Positions 27,546 through 36,941 of a DNA stretch of 64,000 nucleotides are shown here, one piece after another. The notes beneath the pieces are model-generated. The model searched no databases. It was given only the letters and a program-made list of their open reading frames with translations, and was not told where the DNA came from. Made by a program: the position numbers and the translations under genes. The stretch's first letter is position 1; every line of letters begins with the position of its first letter. This DNA comes from Marinisporobacter sp. (GTDB taxonomy: Bacteria; Bacillota; Clostridia; Peptostreptococcales; Thermotaleaceae): assembly GCA_025210395.1 (NCBI GenBank), contig JAOARV010000017.1, positions 1 to 64,000 on the forward strand. Reading direction: 5' to 3'.

Positions 27546-27596
27546 GCTTCAGCTATTTGATTATTATCAAGAGCTGAAGCCTTATTTATTATTAAA
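27546..27596. terminator. Bidirectional terminator between activase operon and pyrBI
   Basis: GCTTCAGCT (27546-27554) pairs with AGCTGAAGC (27572-27580) across an AT-rich loop, with A-rich and T-rich flanks. Confidence 0.7.
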
Positions 27597-28020
27597 TTTT
27601 ATATTCAGTAATTTCTTCACAATATTCACATTGATAGGCTAATGTGTCTGAAGAGACTAGCTCAAATTCTGGTTTTGCATAATCATCAAAATTTGTAATA
27701 CATCTTGGATTATGGCAAGAGAATAAGCCGGTTACTTTTTTTGGGATTTCTATTTTCTTTTTTTGTGCTAATTTGCCTTCTTCAATAATATTTACTGTAA
27801 TATTATGATCAATGAGACCTAAAAAGTTTAAATCAATATCAATATTATTTTCAATTTTGATAATATCTTTTCTTCCCATGGCTTTACTAGGTACGTTCAT
27901 CAATAATACAACTGGATAATCTACTTGATCTAACATGAGCTCATTAAATATTTTCAAACCATTTCCAACGGTGATATGATCCATTACAATTCCTTTTTTG
28001 ATACTTGTAACTTCTAGCAT
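27592..28020 (-). CDS. pyrI: Aspartate carbamoyltransferase regulatory subunit
   Basis: 142 residues. An N-terminal allosteric nucleotide-binding domain (about 1-90) is followed by the Zn-binding domain with CHNPRC (about 108-113) and CEYC (about 134-137), four cysteines in the classical PyrI arrangement. It tethers catalytic trimers and gives CTP/ATP control of the first step of pyrimidine synthesis. It overlaps the end of pyrB by seven bases and is cotranscribed with it. Confidence 0.95.
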   Translation of the reverse strand: MLEVTSIKKGIVMDHITVGNGLKIFNELMLDQVDYPVVLLMNVPSKAMGRKDIIKIENNIDIDLNFLGLIDHNITVNIIEEGKLAQKKKIEIPKKVTGLFSCHNPRCITNFDDYAKPEFELVSSDTLAYQCEYCEEITEYKI

Positions 28021-28943
28021 GTTAAATCCACCCCCAGTAATTTTGTAATGAGTGCCATTCGAATATAAACCCCAAGCTTTGCTTGTTCAAAATAGACAGC
28101 ACGCGGATCTTGATCTACTTCGTAAGCTATTTCGTTAACCCTAGGAAGTGGATGCATAATAATCATATCTTTTTTTGCATTTTTAATTTTTGCTAAATCT
28201 AAAATATAAGAACCTTTTAGTCTGTTGTAGTCAGCTTCATTGAAGAAACGTTCCTTTTGTATTCTTGTCATATATAGAATATCTATTTCGTGAATTACTT
28301 CTTCTAAGGTACTTACTTCTTTTAGTTTAACGCCATTTCTTAAAAGACTTCTTTTTAATGAATCAGGTAGTGAAAGCTCTTCTGGTGAGATTAATATAAA
28401 TTTATTGATATTGTATCTTGCTAGTGTTCTGATTAAAGAGTGAACCGTTCTTCCAAATTTTAAATCTCCACAAAATGCAATGGTTTGATTTTCAAAAGAT
28501 CCTTTGTGCATATGAATGGTTAGTAAATCAGTAAGTGTTTGTGTTGGATGTTGATGCCCCCCATCCCCTCCATTGATGATAGGAATATGAGCGTATTTGG
28601 AAGCAAGCTTTGGAGCACCTTCTTTAGGATGTCTCATAACAGAAATATCAGCATAGCTAGAGATTACTCGTATAGTGTCTGCAATGCTCTCACCCTTTGA
28701 CACAGAGCTTGTAGCAGCATCGCTAAAACCTAAAATTTGCCCTCCAAGACGTAGCATGGCTGATTCGAAGCTGAGTCTTGTTCTTGTACTAGGTTCGTAA
28801 AAAAGTGTAGCTAAGATTTTTCCTTTGCAGGCTTCTTGATATTTTTTAGGAAGATGATACATTTTTTTTCCAAGTTCTATTAGCTCGTCTAATTCTTTTG
28901 TCGTAAAATCCTCAGGGTCAATAAGATGTCTTAATTTATCCAT
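28014..28943 (-). CDS. pyrB: Aspartate carbamoyltransferase catalytic subunit
   Basis: 309 residues, normal length. The carbamoyl-phosphate loop [15 protein letters not shown] (about 51-65), [10 protein letters not shown] (about 134-143) and the C-terminal [11 protein letters not shown] (about 266-276) are all intact. It condenses carbamoyl phosphate with aspartate. The gene follows a promoter and a PyrR-type attenuator on the minus strand; the ribosome binding site AGGAGG lies close to the start. Confidence 0.97.
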   Translation of the reverse strand: MDKLRHLIDPEDFTTKELDELIELGKKMYHLPKKYQEACKGKILATLFYEPSTRTRLSFESAMLRLGGQILGFSDAATSSVSKGESIADTIRVISSYADISVMRHPKEGAPKLASKYAHIPIINGGDGGHQHPTQTLTDLLTIHMHKGSFENQTIAFCGDLKFGRTVHSLIRTLARYNINKFILISPEELSLPDSLKRSLLRNGVKLKEVSTLEEVIHEIDILYMTRIQKERFFNEADYNRLKGSYILDLAKIKNAKKDMIIMHPLPRVNEIAYEVDQDPRAVYFEQAKLGVYIRMALITKLLGVDLTC

Positions 28944-28988
28944 TTATTATCCTCCTTTTTGGTCTCTCGGAACCAGATTAAAGGTACT

Positions 28989-29110
28989 AAAAAAGCCTTT
29001 TAACCATAAGGGTAAAAGGCATGATGAACTAGAAGTTTTACTATTTACATAGCAAATACAGTTTATGCTTGCCTTTTTAACCTCACAGGGTTAAGTTAAA
29101 GGTCTTTTTT
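28989..29110 (-). promoter_or_regulatory. PyrR-type transcription attenuator of pyrBI
   Basis: Read on the minus strand, the leader has AACCCTGTGAGGTT (29092-29079), which matches the PyrR-binding consensus ARUCCNGNGAGGYU at all but one position. It is followed by a terminator hairpin (29021-28989, GCCTTTTACC/GGTTAAAAGGC, then TTTTTT). A segment with AAAAAGGCA just after the PyrR site can pair with the terminator's left arm as antiterminator. UMP-bound PyrR would favour termination. PyrR itself is not in the window. Confidence 0.75.
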
Positions 29111-29120
29111 TATCTATACC

Positions 29121-29149
29121 AGATTATCATAGAAGTTCTCTTATGTCAA
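29121..29149 (-). promoter_or_regulatory. Promoter of pyrBI
   Basis: On the minus strand TTGACA (29149-29144), a 17-base spacer and TAATCT (29126-29121) preceded by TG, an extended -10 element. Confidence 0.65.
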
Positions 29150-29246
29150 TGAAAAAAATAAGAACTAAAAGTAAAAAAAGGAAAATAATTACAATGCCGA
29201 GAATATTACTTTATGTTACTTTATATTACTAGAGGAGGGATTCTGA

Positions 29247-29786
29247 ATGAAAAAGGACACATTTAATGAACTTCCTATTGAAATACAAGTGAAGAATTTT
29301 AATAGAATGGTGAAAGATCGTAGTATTAGAAAGGTATGCGAGGAACTCAAAATTGGAAAAACCACCATAAGAAATCGTTTTGAAAAAGAAGGATATATCT
29401 TTAGTAGAGATAAAAATCAATATATAAAAGATGAATCAATAGGATTCATAAAAGGAAATGAAATAGAAAATAAACAAGAAAGGGTAGAAGAAAAAGTAAT
29501 AAAAAGTAATATAATTCTTACTGAGGAAAAATCTATTCAATTAGAAGAACTGATTGATATGGTTGATGATTTAAAATCTATGGTTCGTATGTGGAAAAGA
29601 GAATCTGAGATGCAGACAAAAACATTACAAATAAAAAATTTTAAAGGACAATTGCATGTCAAAAGTATAAAAGTATATGAAGAGGTACTAGCCTCCTTTA
29701 ATGGGTTTGTAGAAAAACATAAAGAATTTAAACAACAGGAGATCATCAACCAAGCTTTATGGGAATTTTTACGAAAATATCAATAG
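29247..29786 (+). CDS. Helix-turn-helix DNA-binding protein of unknown role
   Basis: 179 residues. The N-terminal part (about 5-60) reads like a winged or simple HTH (SIRKVCEELKIGKTTIRNRFEKEGYIF). A charged linker follows, then a helical C-terminal part (about 85-179) with FNGFVEKHKEFKQQEIINQALWEFLRKY that resembles a ribbon-helix-helix or oligomerisation module. It is probably a transcriptional or replication regulator; the target is unknown. GAGGAGGG precedes the ATG. It is divergent from pyrBI and convergent with yyaC. Confidence 0.65.
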   Translation: MKKDTFNELPIEIQVKNFNRMVKDRSIRKVCEELKIGKTTIRNRFEKEGYIFSRDKNQYIKDESIGFIKGNEIENKQERVEEKVIKSNIILTEEKSIQLEELIDMVDDLKSMVRMWKRESEMQTKTLQIKNFKGQLHVKSIKVYEEVLASFNGFVEKHKEFKQQEIINQALWEFLRKYQ

Positions 29787-29802
29787 TGGATATAAATATA
29801 GT

Positions 29803-29827
29803 GGTTGTAGGATTAATTCCTACAACC
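29803..29827. terminator. Hairpin between convergent genes
   Basis: GGTTGTAGGA and TCCTACAACC form a perfect 10-base stem with a 5-base loop. There is no long T tract, so it is only a likely bidirectional terminator. Confidence 0.5.
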
Positions 29828-29829
29828 CA

Positions 29830-30372
29830 TTAGGATAGATAAGTTGCAAGCATAAAGGAATCTACAATCACTTCTGCCATTTTCATTACAAGGCTTAGTC
29901 TAATATTGTGGATAGAAAAACAATCTTCCTTATTCAGCTTATCAACAATTCCAACAATAGACAGCTGTCCTACACTAGGAAGTCTTTTCCCAACACCCTT
30001 GCCAGGAAAAATGGGACCTCTTTTTATATGAATATTACCAATGAGGTCCTCGTTCCCTAAGCAAGCATCTACTGCAATAAAGAATCCATTAGGGTGTTTA
30101 GCTTTTATGTTTTCCATAGATTCTTTAAGATTGACTGCATGGATAGGTTCATCTAAGGTACCATAGACAGGAAATCTAAAATTTTTATTTTGAAGCATTG
30201 TACCAACCAAAGGACCTAAAGCATCACCAATGCAGCGATCTGTGCCGATGCACACGATAACTACTTGGTTTGAAATTTTTTCCTTGATTGCTTCTGATAA
30301 TATTTCTGAAGCATTTTCGCTTGTATAATGCACGCGTTTTTTATATAGGTATTTATGATAATCATCCTTCAA
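29830..30372 (-). CDS. yyaC: Sporulation protein YyaC family
   Basis: 180 residues. IVCIGTDRCIGDALGPLVG (about 38-56) and FIAVDACLG (about 97-105) are hallmarks of the YyaC family, which is related to GPR-type and hydrogenase-maturation proteases and made during sporulation. GRGxGKxLPxVG-like GKGVGKRLPSVGQLSI is also present. The function in spores is uncertain. Together with sspH it marks the organism as a spore former. It lies alone between a regulator and ttcA, all on the minus strand here. Confidence 0.88.
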   Translation of the reverse strand: MKDDYHKYLYKKRVHYTSENASEILSEAIKEKISNQVVIVCIGTDRCIGDALGPLVGTMLQNKNFRFPVYGTLDEPIHAVNLKESMENIKAKHPNGFFIAVDACLGNEDLIGNIHIKRGPIFPGKGVGKRLPSVGQLSIVGIVDKLNKEDCFSIHNIRLSLVMKMAEVIVDSFMLATYLS

Positions 30373-30432
30373 AGATAAAACACCCCCTTATATGAATATA
30401 TATATGAGAGGGTGAAAAATATGATACAAAAA

Positions 30433-31146
30433 TTATTTTATCCAAATATTTAATTGTTCGTTGTTTTCTAATGCTGTAAGAATTCGATCTCTTCCATTAG
30501 GAATATCTTTATAGATTGTTTCTAAGAGATTTTTCATAAATTGTCTTTGTGTTTTTCCATTAGCAGGACAAGGACTTTTTACAATAGGAAGATGATGTTT
30601 TTTAACAGCAGAAATGATATCTTTTTCTGATGCATAAATAAGGGGTCTGATCATAGTGAGATTTTTTCTATCTAAAAAAGTTACAGGATCAAAGGTACTG
30701 ATTCTGCTTTCATAGAACATACTTAAAAACAATGTTTCTACTGCATCATCTCCATGATGTCCTAGTGCAAGCTTTGTTACACCGTGTTCCTTACAAAGGG
30801 TATGAAGTCTTCCACGTCTCATTCTAGCACACATAGCACAAGGATTTTTGTCTTTTCTCTCTTCAAAAACAACCTTTCCAATTTGAGTAGGTTGAATAAT
30901 ATAGGGAATATTTAAATCATGACATAGCTTTTTTAAAGGAGTAAGATCAAAATCATCAAATCCTAAAGTTAAAGTAAAAGCCTTTAACTCATATTTTACA
31001 GGAGAAAAATTTTGAAATAATTTTAAAGCATATAAAAGAGCTATGCTGTCCTTTCCCCCTGAAACACCAACACCTACTACATCTCCATCCTCAAGCATAT
31101 GAAACTGTGTTACAGCTTTTTTTACACATCCTAGTATTTTTTTCAT
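30433..31146 (-). CDS. ttcA: tRNA 2-thiocytidine synthetase TtcA-family ATP pyrophosphatase
   Basis: 237 residues. PP-loop motif GVSGGKDSIALLYALK (about 28-43), CAMCARMRRG (CxxC, about 101-104), LGHHGDDAVETLFL and SPCPANGKTQRQ (third Cys). These are the features of TtcA enzymes, which use a 4Fe-4S cluster to thiolate C32 of tRNA. Such short clostridial members may instead have related thiolation roles. The gene is monocistronic. Confidence 0.82.
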   Translation of the reverse strand: MKKILGCVKKAVTQFHMLEDGDVVGVGVSGGKDSIALLYALKLFQNFSPVKYELKAFTLTLGFDDFDLTPLKKLCHDLNIPYIIQPTQIGKVVFEERKDKNPCAMCARMRRGRLHTLCKEHGVTKLALGHHGDDAVETLFLSMFYESRISTFDPVTFLDRKNLTMIRPLIYASEKDIISAVKKHHLPIVKSPCPANGKTQRQFMKNLLETIYKDIPNGRDRILTALENNEQLNIWIK

Positions 31147-31311
31147 ATTTGAAAATCCTTTCTTTTGCTTATATAAATAAAATTATATAAAAATCCATAG
31201 AAAATAAACATTAAATTATTGTTACAAACAAAATAGCGCTTCATAAAAGATAAAGGTTGCTATATAATGAATGTAGAATATATATAATGATTAGATAAGG
31301 AAGATTTAACC

Positions 31312-31776
31312 ATGCAAATACTTGACTATATATCAAATGAAATAATGATTTTACTAGTAGCAGCAATGCCTTTAATAGAGTTAAAAGGAGCCATTCCAAT
31401 AGGCGTGTCTCAAGGAATAAGTCCATTACATGCTACCATACTAGGATGGATTGGAAGTATGATCCCTGTCCCCTTTTTATTGATTTTGTTAAAGCCTATT
31501 TTTACAAAAATGAAAAAACATCCTTATTGGAGAAAGCTTGTTGATTGGATTACGAAGAGAACTTTAAGAAAAACAGGAAAAGTGCATAAATATAAGAGTT
31601 TAGGACTTCTATTATTTGTAGCCGTACCTCTTCCTACAACAGGTGTATGGACTGGCTCTATTGCAGCATCATTATTTAATATTCCCTTTAAAAATGCATT
31701 TTTTGCTATATTTTTAGGGAATACCATTGCGGCCATGATTATTATGACCCTGAGTCATGTAGCAGTAAGCTTGTAA
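31312..31776 (+). CDS. Small multidrug export-type membrane protein (COG2426)
   Basis: 154 residues with four hydrophobic segments and the conserved ELKGAIPIG (about 23-31), PFLLILLKP and VAVPLPTTGVWTGSIAASL (about 107-125) motifs. The family is annotated as putative small multidrug export proteins and belongs to a SNARE-like/DedA-like group of transporters; the transported compound is unproven. A GGAAGATTT ribosome binding site lies upstream. It precedes the SAM riboswitch without clear linkage. Confidence 0.8.
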   Translation: MQILDYISNEIMILLVAAMPLIELKGAIPIGVSQGISPLHATILGWIGSMIPVPFLLILLKPIFTKMKKHPYWRKLVDWITKRTLRKTGKVHKYKSLGLLLFVAVPLPTTGVWTGSIAASLFNIPFKNAFFAIFLGNTIAAMIIMTLSHVAVSL

Positions 31777-31863
31777 AATGCATTATTTAATGAAATAAAA
31801 AAGTTGACAAATTTTTTAAATATGATAAAATGACTTTGATAAAATTAAATATAAATCTTGATG

Positions 31864-32008
31864 CCTTATCAAGAGTGGAGGAGGGACTAGGCCCTATGAT
31901 TCCCGGCAACCGGTAGTTTTGCACGGTGCTAAATCCTACAGACGATAGTTTCTGGAAGATGAGGACAACGAAAAACCCAACCTCTTCTTGTAATGAAGAG
32001 GTTTTTTA
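31864..32008 (+). promoter_or_regulatory. SAM-I (S-box) riboswitch with terminator
   Basis: The aptamer runs from CCTTATC (31864) to GATGAGG (31958-31964), which pair as P1. The conserved cores AGAGTGGAGGAGGGA, GGCAACC, GGTGCTAAATCC and CTGGAAGATGAGG are all present. Downstream, AACCTCTTC (31979-31987) and GAAGAGGTT (31995-32003) form a terminator with a T tail. SAM binding should switch off metK. Confidence 0.95.
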
Positions 32009-32061
32009 AAAGCATTTTTTAGAAAATAATATAATATGTAAATACTTAAGGAGGTTGACAA

Positions 32062-33252
32062 ATGGCAAGAAGATTATTTACTTCAGAATCAGTTACAGAG
32101 GGACATCCAGATAAAATATGTGATCAAGTTTCAGATGCCATACTAGATGCAATTTTTGAAAAGGACCCACATGCCCGTGTTGCAGCAGAAACATCAGTAA
32201 CAACAGGTCTTGTCCTTGTAGCAGGAGAGATTACTACAAATTGTTATGTAGACATTCCAAAGGTAGTAAGAAGAACAATCAAAGAAATTGGATATGATAG
32301 AGCTAAATATGGATTTGATTGTGAAACTTGTGCTGTACTTACTTCTATAGACGAGCAATCTTCTGATATTGCTATGGGTGTAGATGAAGCACTAGAAAGC
32401 AAAGAAGGAGCAATGAAGGATGATATAGAAGCAATTGGTGCAGGAGACCAGGGGATTATGTTTGGGTTTGCGTGTAATGAAACACCAGAATTGATGCCTA
32501 TGCCTATTGCCCTTGCCCATAAGCTAGCAAGAAGATTAACAGAGGTTAGAAAAAATGGTACATTAGGCTATTTACGTCCAGATGGAAAAACACAGGTAAC
32601 AGTAGAATATGAAGGGGATAAGCCTGTAAGGATAGATACGATTGTTATTTCTACACAACATGGACCAGAAGTAACAAGAGAGCAAATAGAAAAAGATTTA
32701 ATTGAGCATGTAGTAAAAAATATGGTTCCAGCTGAGTTGTTAGATGAAAATACAAGATACTTAATCAACCCTACTGGTAGATTTGTTATTGGTGGACCCC
32801 AAGGAGATGCAGGACTTACAGGTAGAAAGATCATTGTAGATACTTATGGTGGTTATTCAAGACATGGTGGGGGTGCATTCTCAGGAAAAGATCCAACAAA
32901 GGTTGACCGTTCAGCAGCTTATGCATCAAGATATGTTGCTAAAAATATTGTAGCAGCAGGACTTGCAGATAAATGTGAAATAGAGCTTGCTTATGCAATC
33001 GGAGTAGCAGAACCTGTATCTATTCTTGTAGAAACATTTGGAACAGGTAAAGTAGACGAAGAAAAATTAGAAGAGCTTGTAAGAAAGCATTTTGATTTAA
33101 GACCAGCAGCGATTATTAGAGACTTAGATTTAAGAAGACCAATCTTTAGACAAACTGCTGCATATGGACATTTTGGTAGAACAGATATTTCTCTTCCATG
33201 GGAAAAAACAGATAAAGCTGAAATTTTAAGAAAAGAAGCATTAGGTGAATAA
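32062..33252 (+). CDS. metK: S-adenosylmethionine synthetase
   Basis: 396 residues, full length. Motifs [16 protein letters not shown] (about 15-30), [10 protein letters not shown] (about 128-137) and [18 protein letters not shown] (about 270-287) carry the ATP, methionine and metal ligands. It makes SAM from ATP and methionine. It is controlled by the upstream S-box and followed by a strong terminator, so it is transcribed alone. Confidence 0.98.
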   Translation: MARRLFTSESVTEGHPDKICDQVSDAILDAIFEKDPHARVAAETSVTTGLVLVAGEITTNCYVDIPKVVRRTIKEIGYDRAKYGFDCETCAVLTSIDEQSSDIAMGVDEALESKEGAMKDDIEAIGAGDQGIMFGFACNETPELMPMPIALAHKLARRLTEVRKNGTLGYLRPDGKTQVTVEYEGDKPVRIDTIVISTQHGPEVTREQIEKDLIEHVVKNMVPAELLDENTRYLINPTGRFVIGGPQGDAGLTGRKIIVDTYGGYSRHGGGAFSGKDPTKVDRSAAYASRYVAKNIVAAGLADKCEIELAYAIGVAEPVSILVETFGTGKVDEEKLEELVRKHFDLRPAAIIRDLDLRRPIFRQTAAYGHFGRTDISLPWEKTDKAEILRKEALGE

Positions 33253-33255
33253 TAA

Positions 33256-33298
33256 AAAAGATGAGGCATTAAAATGCCTCATCTTTTTTATATTTTTT
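33256..33298 (+). terminator. Terminator of metK
   Basis: AAAAGATGAGGCAT/ATGCCTCATCTTTT arms around a 4-base loop, followed by a T-rich tail. Confidence 0.9.
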
Positions 33299-33513
33299 GA
33301 AAGTAAGGAAGTATCCAACAGTGAAAAGGGACTAACGTTGAGTCTTCGCATTTTTATAAGAATTTTTAGGGCAGTAAAAAATAGTGAACCAAATCAGCTA
33401 AAAAATAAAGGTCAACTAGTGGAGCGTTGATTTTTCCTTTTTTGAAAAATATAGACTACACTTGCTATAGACCATGGGACTTTGAGGATCGATCCTCCTA
33501 CTTGGAGGAAGCT

Positions 33514-34092
33514 ATGGAATATAGAATGAAAGACCTTGTTGCTAGATGTAAAGGTGGAGAGATGGAAGCGAAAGAAGAGATTATTGAAAAGCTTAAACCT
33601 TTAATTTTTACATCTATTAGGAAATATTATTTTGGAGAGGAAGAATTTAAAGATTTATTTCAAGAAGGAGCTTTAAAAATATTACAAGCAATCCATACTT
33701 TTGATGAAAAAAGAGGTGTGCCTTTTTTAGGATACATCAAGCTTCAGCTTAAATTCTTTTATATGGATAGAAGGAAAAAGGTAAGAAAAGAGCTTTCTCT
33801 TAACAATCAAATAGATACAGGAGATGATTTATTATCATTTATTGATTTAGTTGTAGATGAAACTGCAAATATAGAAGAAAATCTATTAAAAGTACAAGAT
33901 AGTAAAATTTTAGTAAAAGCTTTAAAAACATTGACAGAGAAGCAAAAGCAGATGATCATTTTATATTATGGGAATGGATTGAGTATGAAAAAAATTTCAA
34001 AACGATTAGGAGTGCATTATCAGACTGTTGTTAAAACCAAGGAAAGAGCATTAAAAGCAATGAAAAAATATTTTATACAGATAGCCAATTAA
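33514..34092 (+). CDS. RNA polymerase sigma-70-family factor, YvrI/UviA-like
   Basis: 192 residues from the ATG at 33514, which follows TTGGAGGAAGC; the frame extends upstream to a TTG at 33427 but without a good ribosome binding site. Region 2 is visible (LIFTSIRKYYFGEEEFKDLFQEGALKILQAIHTFDEKRG, PFLGYIKLQLKFFYMD) and so is region 4 with its HTH (LTEKQKQMIILYYGNGLSMKKISKRLGVHYQTVVKTKERALKAM). There is no region 1 or 3. A yvrJ gene follows, a pairing known from Bacillus and from clostridial sigma factors that control toxin, bacteriocin or special cell-envelope genes. The regulon is unknown. Confidence 0.8.
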   Translation: MEYRMKDLVARCKGGEMEAKEEIIEKLKPLIFTSIRKYYFGEEEFKDLFQEGALKILQAIHTFDEKRGVPFLGYIKLQLKFFYMDRRKKVRKELSLNNQIDTGDDLLSFIDLVVDETANIEENLLKVQDSKILVKALKTLTEKQKQMIILYYGNGLSMKKISKRLGVHYQTVVKTKERALKAMKKYFIQIAN

Positions 34093-34241
34093 AATCTTTA
34101 GTTTATGAGGATCCCTGTCAACTAAGGATTTTCAAGGAGTTTGAAAAATTTACTATAAATTCATATTTAGGAATATATAAACCTGTTCTCAAAAGGTTAT
34201 CTATAAGGGAAAGGCTCTATTTAAACAAGGGAGGTGAGCAG

Positions 34242-34385
34242 ATGGAAGAGCTTACGACTTATGTTGCCAATCTAGGATTTCCCATTGCTGTTTCTATATA
34301 TCTTTTGGTTCGGATTGAAGGCAAGCTAGAGAATCTTAGTGTGAGCATCAATGAGTTAACAAAAGCTATTGCTAGCATGAAATAG
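34242..34385 (+). CDS. yvrJ: YvrJ-family small membrane protein
   Basis: 47 residues: MEELTTYVANLGFPIAVSIY then LLVRIEGKLENLSVSINELT. One membrane helix (about 8-24) is followed by an amphipathic tail, matching the YvrJ family exactly in length and in the GFPIAVSIYLLVRIE core. The ribosome binding site GGGAGGTGAG is strong. YvrJ genes commonly sit beside small sigma factors, as here, 150 bases after the sigma gene; the role is unknown. It is too short for most gene callers. Confidence 0.85.
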   Translation: MEELTTYVANLGFPIAVSIYLLVRIEGKLENLSVSINELTKAIASMK

Positions 34386-34575
34386 CTCTAATAGACAATA
34401 ATGCACTTTTATAGATTCATTAGTTATATATTCAATTTATAATGATCAAAGAATTGATCATGAATTAATGTTTAACTTGTGAAATCTATAATGCGTGTCT
34501 TATTGTTTATTTGAATGAGAGAGTTTATAGATTTATGTTATAATATACACATATTAAAGCCTTTAGGAGGACATT

Positions 34576-36798
34576 ATGAACGTAGAAATACAAGGGGTTT
34601 TATCTGAAATAATTTTCAAAAATGATTCAAATGGGTATACAGTTGCTATTGTTGAAACGGAAGAGGAACAGATAACAGTAGTAGGATATATGCCTATTGT
34701 CAATACAGGAGAGACTTTTTATTTTTCAGGAAAATGGATCAAACATCCTAAATTTGGAGAGCAATTAGAGATTATAGCTTATAAAAAAATTATGCCCAAT
34801 ACATTAGAGGGGATTGAAAAATATTTGGCTTCAGGGGTTATTAAAGGGATTGGAGAAAAAACGGCAAAAAAGATTGTAGAGCAATTTGGAAAAGATACCC
34901 TAGAGATGCTTGAGTATACACCTCATTTATTAACAAAGGTAAGTGGGATTGGGCAGGCAAAGGCACAGAAAATAGCCGAATCCTTTAAAGAACAAAGAGA
35001 ACTTAGTGATATTATTCTATTTCTTCAAGAATATGGCGTTACCCCTAAATATGCTATAAAAATTCATAAGAAATATAAAGAAAATACTATTCAATATATA
35101 CAAGAAAATCCGTATAGATTAGCCGATGATATCTTCGGCATTGGATTTAAAATTGCAGATGCCATTGCAAAAAGGATGGGGCTTGACCCAACTTCTCCGT
35201 ATAGAATCATGTGCGGCATCAAGTTTGTTCTTACTCAATATAACTTAGAAGGACATACCTATACCCCGAGGGAAGAATTAATTGAAGAGGGAGCAAAAAC
35301 ATTAGAGGTGAAAAAAGAGCTTGTAGAAGATGCACTGACCCAATTAGCTCTCAATAATGAAATACATTTAGAAAAATTAGAAGAAAAAATTGTCGTTTTC
35401 TCTATGCCCTATTTTTATGCAGAAAGCTATGTGTGTAAAAAGTTAGTTGGAATGGCACAAGTGGAATTGGAGCCTATTTCAGAGGACTTAGATGTAGAAA
35501 TCAAAGAGATAGAAGAAAATGAAGCAATCATATTAGCACAAAATCAAAAAGAAGCTGTAAAAGAAGCATCTAAAAACGGAGTAGTAGTTATTACAGGTGG
35601 ACCAGGAACAGGAAAGACGACAACTATTAATAGTATTATAAAAATGCTTGAACGTCATAATCTTAGTATTGCGTTAGCTGCTCCTACAGGAAGAGCGGCA
35701 AAAAGGATGAGTGAAGCAACAGGACGAGAAGCAAAGACTATTCATAGATTGCTAGAATATGCTTATATAGATGAAGAGGTGGGCATGAATTTTGGAAAAA
35801 ATGAAGAAGAGCCTTTATCTTGTGATGTGATCATTATAGATGAAATGTCTATGGTAGATATTACCTTGATGAAAGGACTTTTAAGATCATTACTTCCTGG
35901 AACAAGGCTCATTTTGGTAGGGGATGTAGATCAGCTTCCATCTGTAGGACCTGGGAATGTATTAAGAGATATTATTGACAGTGGAATGATCAAGGTTGTA
36001 AAACTTGATAAAATTTTTAGACAGGCTCAGGAAAGTATGATCATTGTTAATGCCCATAGAATCAATAAAGGAGAATATCCATATATTAATAAAAAAGAAA
36101 AGGATTTTTACTTTATCAAAAAGAGAACTCCTGAGCAGGTTGCAAATACCATAAAAGAATTATGCAAAGAGAGACTTCCAAAGTTTAGTAGCTGTGATCC
36201 TATTAAAAACATCCAGGTACTCACTCCTATGAAAAAAGGACAAGTAGGCATGTTTCAGTTAAATAATGCATTACAGGAAATCTTAAATCCTCCCAGTTCT
36301 AAAAAGGAAGAAAGGAAGATGAAGGATAAAATCTTTCGTGTAGGAGATAAGGTAATGCAGATGAAAAATAATTATAATCTAAAGTGGAGTACCTCTGATG
36401 GGGAAGAGGGAGAAGGCATATTTAACGGAGATTTTGGGTATATACAAAAGATTGATCAAGAAGAAAAGGAAATGATGGTTTTATTTGATGAGGAGAAATT
36501 AGTGACCTATGATTTTTCGCAGCTTGATGAATTAGAGCTAGCATATTGTATCACCATCCATAAAAGTCAGGGAAGTGAATTTCCCATTGTAGTGATGCCT
36601 ATCTTTTGGGGTCCTCCTATGCTACTTACAAGAAACCTTTTGTACACTGCTGTTACAAGAGCTAAGGAGCTAGTAGTAATGGTAGGAATAGAAGGAAGTC
36701 TTAAAAATATGGTGGATAATTATCGCGTAATTCGAAGAAATTCAGGGTTAGGCATAAGACTTGAAAGATTTTTGACAGAAAATTTGATTGAGTTTTAA
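34576..36798 (+). CDS. recD2: RecD2-type SF1 DNA helicase
   Basis: 740 residues. An N-terminal OB-like region and helix-hairpin-helix block (IKGIGEKTAKKIVEQFG and KVSGIGQAKAQKIAESF, about 90-135) precede the motor: Walker A GGPGTGKTTTINSII (about 342), Walker B VIIIDEMSMVD (about 418) and motif VI-type AYCITIHKSQGSEFP (about 655). This long RecD2 form is found in Firmicutes lacking RecBCD partners; it is a 5'-3' helicase in recombination and repair. It is transcribed alone and ended by a long hairpin. Confidence 0.95.
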   Translation: MNVEIQGVLSEIIFKNDSNGYTVAIVETEEEQITVVGYMPIVNTGETFYFSGKWIKHPKFGEQLEIIAYKKIMPNTLEGIEKYLASGVIKGIGEKTAKKIVEQFGKDTLEMLEYTPHLLTKVSGIGQAKAQKIAESFKEQRELSDIILFLQEYGVTPKYAIKIHKKYKENTIQYIQENPYRLADDIFGIGFKIADAIAKRMGLDPTSPYRIMCGIKFVLTQYNLEGHTYTPREELIEEGAKTLEVKKELVEDALTQLALNNEIHLEKLEEKIVVFSMPYFYAESYVCKKLVGMAQVELEPISEDLDVEIKEIEENEAIILAQNQKEAVKEASKNGVVVITGGPGTGKTTTINSIIKMLERHNLSIALAAPTGRAAKRMSEATGREAKTIHRLLEYAYIDEEVGMNFGKNEEEPLSCDVIIIDEMSMVDITLMKGLLRSLLPGTRLILVGDVDQLPSVGPGNVLRDIIDSGMIKVVKLDKIFRQAQESMIIVNAHRINKGEYPYINKKEKDFYFIKKRTPEQVANTIKELCKERLPKFSSCDPIKNIQVLTPMKKGQVGMFQLNNALQEILNPPSSKKEERKMKDKIFRVGDKVMQMKNNYNLKWSTSDGEEGEGIFNGDFGYIQKIDQEEKEMMVLFDEEKLVTYDFSQLDELELAYCITIHKSQGSEFPIVVMPIFWGPPMLLTRNLLYTAVTRAKELVVMVGIEGSLKNMVDNYRVIRRNSGLGIRLERFLTENLIEF

Positions 36799-36863
36799 AG
36801 AGATTTTTACTATTATACCTTACTTTTTTGTGATAAAATTTAAATAAGGAATAATTTTCACGA

Positions 36864-36910
36864 AAACTTTGCAAAATAGATAATAAATCTATCTTGCAAG
36901 GTTTCTTTAT
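36864..36910 (+). terminator. Terminator of recD2
   Basis: An 18-base stem (36864-36881 with 36887-36904, including a G-U pair and one mismatch) followed by CTTTAT. Confidence 0.8.
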
Positions 36911-36941
36911 ATAGCCTTGTTCATGACAAGGAGCAAATGAG

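Noticed and set aside
33245-33430. 61-residue frame overlapping the end of metK
   Set aside because: It runs through the metK terminator hairpin and has no ribosome binding site.
33427-33513. TTG start of the sigma factor 29 codons upstream
   Set aside because: Poor ribosome binding site; the ATG at 33514 follows TTGGAGGAAGC and starts at the conserved domain.
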